Shown here: positions 6,343-7,604 of the stretch, one piece after another
How the letters are laid out: every line of letters starts with the position of its first letter
How positions within the stretch are numbered: the first letter of the stretch is position 1
Assembly: GCA_900554995.1 (NCBI GenBank)
Contig: USJJ01000052.1
Coordinates: forward strand, 1 to 7,604
Source of the DNA: an uncultured Ruminococcus sp.
Lineage (GTDB): Bacteria; Bacillota; Clostridia; Oscillospirales; Acutalibacteraceae
DNA: 7,604 nucleotides
Direction: 5' to 3'
Translations under genes and position numbers: made by a program
Notes under the pieces: generated by a model
The model's database searches: none
What the model was told of the DNA's origin: nothing
The model's input: the letters and a program-made list of their open reading frames with translations, nothing else

Positions 6343-6366
6343 GCATCACTGTACCGCTCTTAAAGA
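6335..6366 (-). promoter_or_regulatory. PyrR-binding hairpin (anti-antiterminator)
   Basis: The lower stem TCTT/AAGA (6363-6366 with 6335-6338) and upper stem CGGTA/TGCCG (6352-6356 with 6341-6345) flank a purine-rich bulge beginning TTTAA and a CAGTGA hexaloop. This copies the known PyrR site: CUUUAA, then a stem with a U-G pair closed by a CNGNGA loop. The usual AGUC/GGCU upper stem is replaced by GGUA/UGCC, so pairing is kept. Forming this hairpin ties up CGACAAGA and so frees the terminator arm, as in the Bacillus pyr attenuators. Confidence 0.8.
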
Positions 6367-6375
6367 GTTCGGTCT

Positions 6376-6404
6376 ATTCTATAACGAAAACAGGCGTTTG
6401 TCAA
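6376..6404 (-). promoter_or_regulatory. Sigma-A promoter of pyrR-uraA
   Basis: On the minus strand -35 TTGACA (6399-6404) is a perfect consensus, the spacer is 17 bp, and -10 is TAGAAT (6376-6381). Transcription would start near 6369, just before the PyrR-binding hairpin, giving a leader of about 134 nt. Confidence 0.88.
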
Positions 6405-6443
6405 TCAATTATTCAAAAAAAGTTCACATTTTACGGTTTACAC

Positions 6444-6476
6444 AAAAAAACAAGCCTTGAAAAGATTATTCAAGGC
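6444..6476 (-). terminator. Intrinsic terminator of the exonuclease gene
   Basis: GCCTTGAA (6469-6476) pairs perfectly with TTCAAGGC (6454-6461), and seven T follow (6444-6450). The left arm is part of the last codons of the exonuclease gene and the stop codon lies in the loop. It separates this gene from the pyrR promoter downstream. Confidence 0.82.
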
Positions 6477-7341
6477 CATTTTGTATAGGTACCGGATTCT
6501 CTTCGTCTTTGATGAGCGAAACGGTTTTTCTTGTGTCCAGTCGATCGTAATATTTTTTGAATCGCACGGCGACGCGAACCTTTTTTCCACAGTTCGGGCA
6601 CTCATAAACCGATCTGAAATACTGATTTGAGTAGCGCCACCTCTTTATAATTTTTCCTCTCACGCCGCAGTCCTCGCAGGTGTAGTTAAGCAAGCCTCTG
6701 TCAACAAGCGGACTGTTGATATTGGAAATTGCGTAGGGCTTGAAGAATAACCTTTCGTAAAAGGCGTTGTCGCAGCGCTGAATGTATTCGGCAAAATCAT
6801 CGGTATATACTCTTCGGAAGCATTCAGCAGTCAGCAGGCTGTCGTCCAAAGCTCTGTGATGAGAGAAACTGTCGGGATCCATTCCGACCTCCTCCGCCGC
6901 ATTGAAAAGACCGAGCTGCTTTTCCGTCGGGATTTCCTTCTTAAGCTGAAAATAGCGCTGAACATCGGTGTAGTTGCTAAGGAATGGGACGGTCTTACGT
7001 CCTGTAAGCATATGAAAATTCTCTATTATGACACGAATGTCGCTGTTGCCCCATGTGAGAATAACATTTTCTCTGCCGCCGATCCACTCTTCAAATTTTT
7101 GCATAACGGTTTCAAAGGGTTCGCCGCTGCGCATATCATCATTGGTAATATGAGTCAGCTTTTTTATATTGCTGCGAATTTTCTTGCCGATCCTTGATTT
7201 AACGAAGCATGAAAACTCGCTTATCTCTTCAAGCTCCTCGTTGAGCATAACGGCGCCGACCTCAATGATCTCGTTCATAAAACTTTTCGTCTTGTGAACG
7301 TATGCGTTATTCCATTCAAGATCCATTATAATGTAATACAT
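6466..7341 (-). CDS. DEDDh-family 3'-5' exonuclease with C-terminal zinc ribbon
   Basis: The 291-residue protein has an N-terminal DnaQ-like (RNase T/epsilon superfamily) exonuclease fold. The catalytic set is complete: D7 and E9 in IIMDLEW, D101 in WGNSD, and H162 and D167 in SHHRALDD. This set binds two metal ions and removes nucleotides from 3' ends of DNA or RNA. The first half resembles the KapD/ERI-1-like branch of the superfamily. Residues 222-251 hold CEDC and CPNC, a four-Cys zinc ribbon that could bind nucleic acid. The start chosen is ATG 7341 with AAAGGAG 5 nt upstream; the frame opens at 7407, but that would place the start inside the promoter. It has its own promoter and terminator, so it is a single-gene unit. 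Whether the substrate is RNA or DNA cannot be told. Confidence 0.85.
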   Translation of the reverse strand: MYYIIMDLEWNNAYVHKTKSFMNEIIEVGAVMLNEELEEISEFSCFVKSRIGKKIRSNIKKLTHITNDDMRSGEPFETVMQKFEEWIGGRENVILTWGNSDIRVIIENFHMLTGRKTVPFLSNYTDVQRYFQLKKEIPTEKQLGLFNAAEEVGMDPDSFSHHRALDDSLLTAECFRRVYTDDFAEYIQRCDNAFYERLFFKPYAISNINSPLVDRGLLNYTCEDCGVRGKIIKRWRYSNQYFRSVYECPNCGKKVRVAVRFKKYYDRLDTRKTVSLIKDEENPVPIQNGLE

Positions 7342-7357
7342 TATTTCTCCTTTCGTA

Positions 7358-7419
7358 TTCCCTTGAGGCACGATTGCCAAATAAGAGTATAACCTATAAC
7401 TAACCATATTTCAAGGGAA
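7358..7419. repeat. Inverted repeat bracketing the exonuclease promoter
   Basis: TTCCCTTGA (7358-7366) and TCAAGGGAA (7411-7419) are perfect 9-bp inverted copies whose centres are 53 bp apart, about five helical turns. The right copy overlaps the -35 box and the left lies just after the expected transcription start. It could be a split operator, or chance; no regulator gene is nearby. Confidence 0.4.
7386..7414 (-). promoter_or_regulatory. Sigma-A promoter of the exonuclease gene
   Basis: On the minus strand -35 TTGAAA (7409-7414), a 17-bp spacer and -10 TATACT (7386-7391) precede the start codon by about 45 bp. The expected transcription start is near 7379. It is divergent from the tRNA promoter. 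Confidence 0.75.
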
Positions 7420-7454
7420 AAGAGAAAATGATTTAACTTCTTTTTATAAAACAC

Positions 7455-7483
7455 TTTACAAAAGGGGGAAAGTATGATAAAAT
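7455..7483 (+). promoter_or_regulatory. Promoter of the tRNA-Val gene
   Basis: It has -35 TTTACA (7455-7460), a 17-bp spacer and -10 TAAAAT (7478-7483), with TG at 7475-7476 making an extended -10. Transcription would begin near 7490, about 5 nt before the mature tRNA end. Confidence 0.72.
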
Positions 7484-7494
7484 ATCTCTGCTTT

Positions 7495-7571
7495 GAGGGT
7501 GTAGCTCAGTTGGTTAGAGTACTTGCTTGACATGCAAGGGGTCGATGGTTCAAATCCATTCATCCTCACCA
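7495..7571 (+). tRNA. tRNA-Val (anticodon GAC)
   Basis: The 77-nt cloverleaf is complete. The acceptor stem GAGGGTG/CATCCTC has one G-U pair. The D arm is GCTC/GAGT around AGTTGGTTA. The anticodon stem CTTGC/GCAAG holds loop TTGACAT, with anticodon GAC at 7529-7531, reading the valine codons GUC and GUU. The T arm is GATGG/CCATT with loop TTCAAAT. The discriminator is A and CCA is encoded (7569-7571). Confidence 0.95.
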
Positions 7572-7575
7572 GAGT

Positions 7576-7604
7576 AAAGTCCTGTTCTTCGGAACGGGAC
7601 TTTT
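7576..7604 (+). terminator. Intrinsic terminator after tRNA-Val, cut by the window edge
   Basis: AAAGTCCTGTTC (7576-7587) pairs with GAACGGGACTTT (7592-7603) over 12 bp with one wobble, capped by a stable TTCG tetraloop. The T-run begins at 7601 and reaches the last base, so its full length is not visible. It starts 5 nt after the tRNA, indicating a single-tRNA transcript. Confidence 0.8.

Noticed and set aside
6236..6349. N-terminal extension of pyrR by 38 codons
   Set aside because: It would be encoded by the attenuator itself and has no similarity to PyrR; ATG 6235 has a perfect GGAGG at the right distance.
7342..7407. N-terminal extension of the exonuclease by 22 codons
   Set aside because: It would begin inside the promoter, ahead of the predicted transcription start; ATG 7341 has a good ribosome binding site and places the MDLEW motif normally.
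1..7604. Mobile elements, CRISPR arrays, phage or defence genes
   Set aside because: No transposase, integrase, spaced direct repeats or terminal repeats flanked by target duplications were seen; the genes look like ordinary core or metabolic genes.

Overview
The window looks like a chromosomal segment of a low-to-mid GC Gram-positive anaerobe, most likely a member of class Clostridia (Ruminococcaceae/Lachnospiraceae-like gut bacteria). The reasons are near-consensus AGGAGG ribosome binding sites before almost every gene, sigma-A promoters with 17-bp spacers, a tRNA gene with encoded CCA, a Firmicutes-type L10 leader, and a PyrR-controlled pyrR-uraA unit. The placement is inferred from style and gene content, not from a marker search. 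No mobile element, CRISPR array or phage gene is visible.

Left part (1-2918, minus strand): a three-gene operon read right to left. It has a promoter at 2890-2918, a leader with a long imperfect hairpin, a HAD-superfamily hydrolase with an unassigned N-terminal domain, a 74-residue small protein with one hydrophobic segment and a TTG start, and a glycoside hydrolase family 38 (alpha-mannosidase-like) gene that runs off the left edge. The genes are 5 nt apart or overlapping, so they are probably translated together. In the GH38 protein the motif that normally carries the catalytic nucleophile Asp reads SPFGWG with no Asp.

Centre (2978-4240, plus strand): ribosomal stalk operon rplJ-rplL (L10 and L7/L12), with a strong promoter, an L10-type autoregulatory leader and a perfect intrinsic terminator. 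rplJ carries an apparent frameshift after codon 60, probably a two-base deletion or an assembly error. The operon is not followed by rpoB; uraA faces it from the other strand with its own terminator.

Right centre (4210-6404, minus strand): pyrR-uraA, encoding the UMP-sensing attenuation protein and a uracil permease of the NCS2 family. The leader holds a complete three-state attenuator: a PyrR-binding hairpin whose stem differs from the usual sequence by compensatory base pairs, an antiterminator and a terminator. The predicted logic is that pyrimidine excess makes PyrR bind, the terminator forms, and both uracil import and PyrR synthesis fall.

Right end: a DEDDh 3'-5' exonuclease with a C-terminal zinc ribbon (6466-7341, minus) and its own promoter and terminator; then, divergently, a tRNA-Val(GAC) gene with promoter and a terminator cut by the window edge. 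The longest gene-free stretch is 2767-3202, filled by two divergent promoters and two structured leaders.
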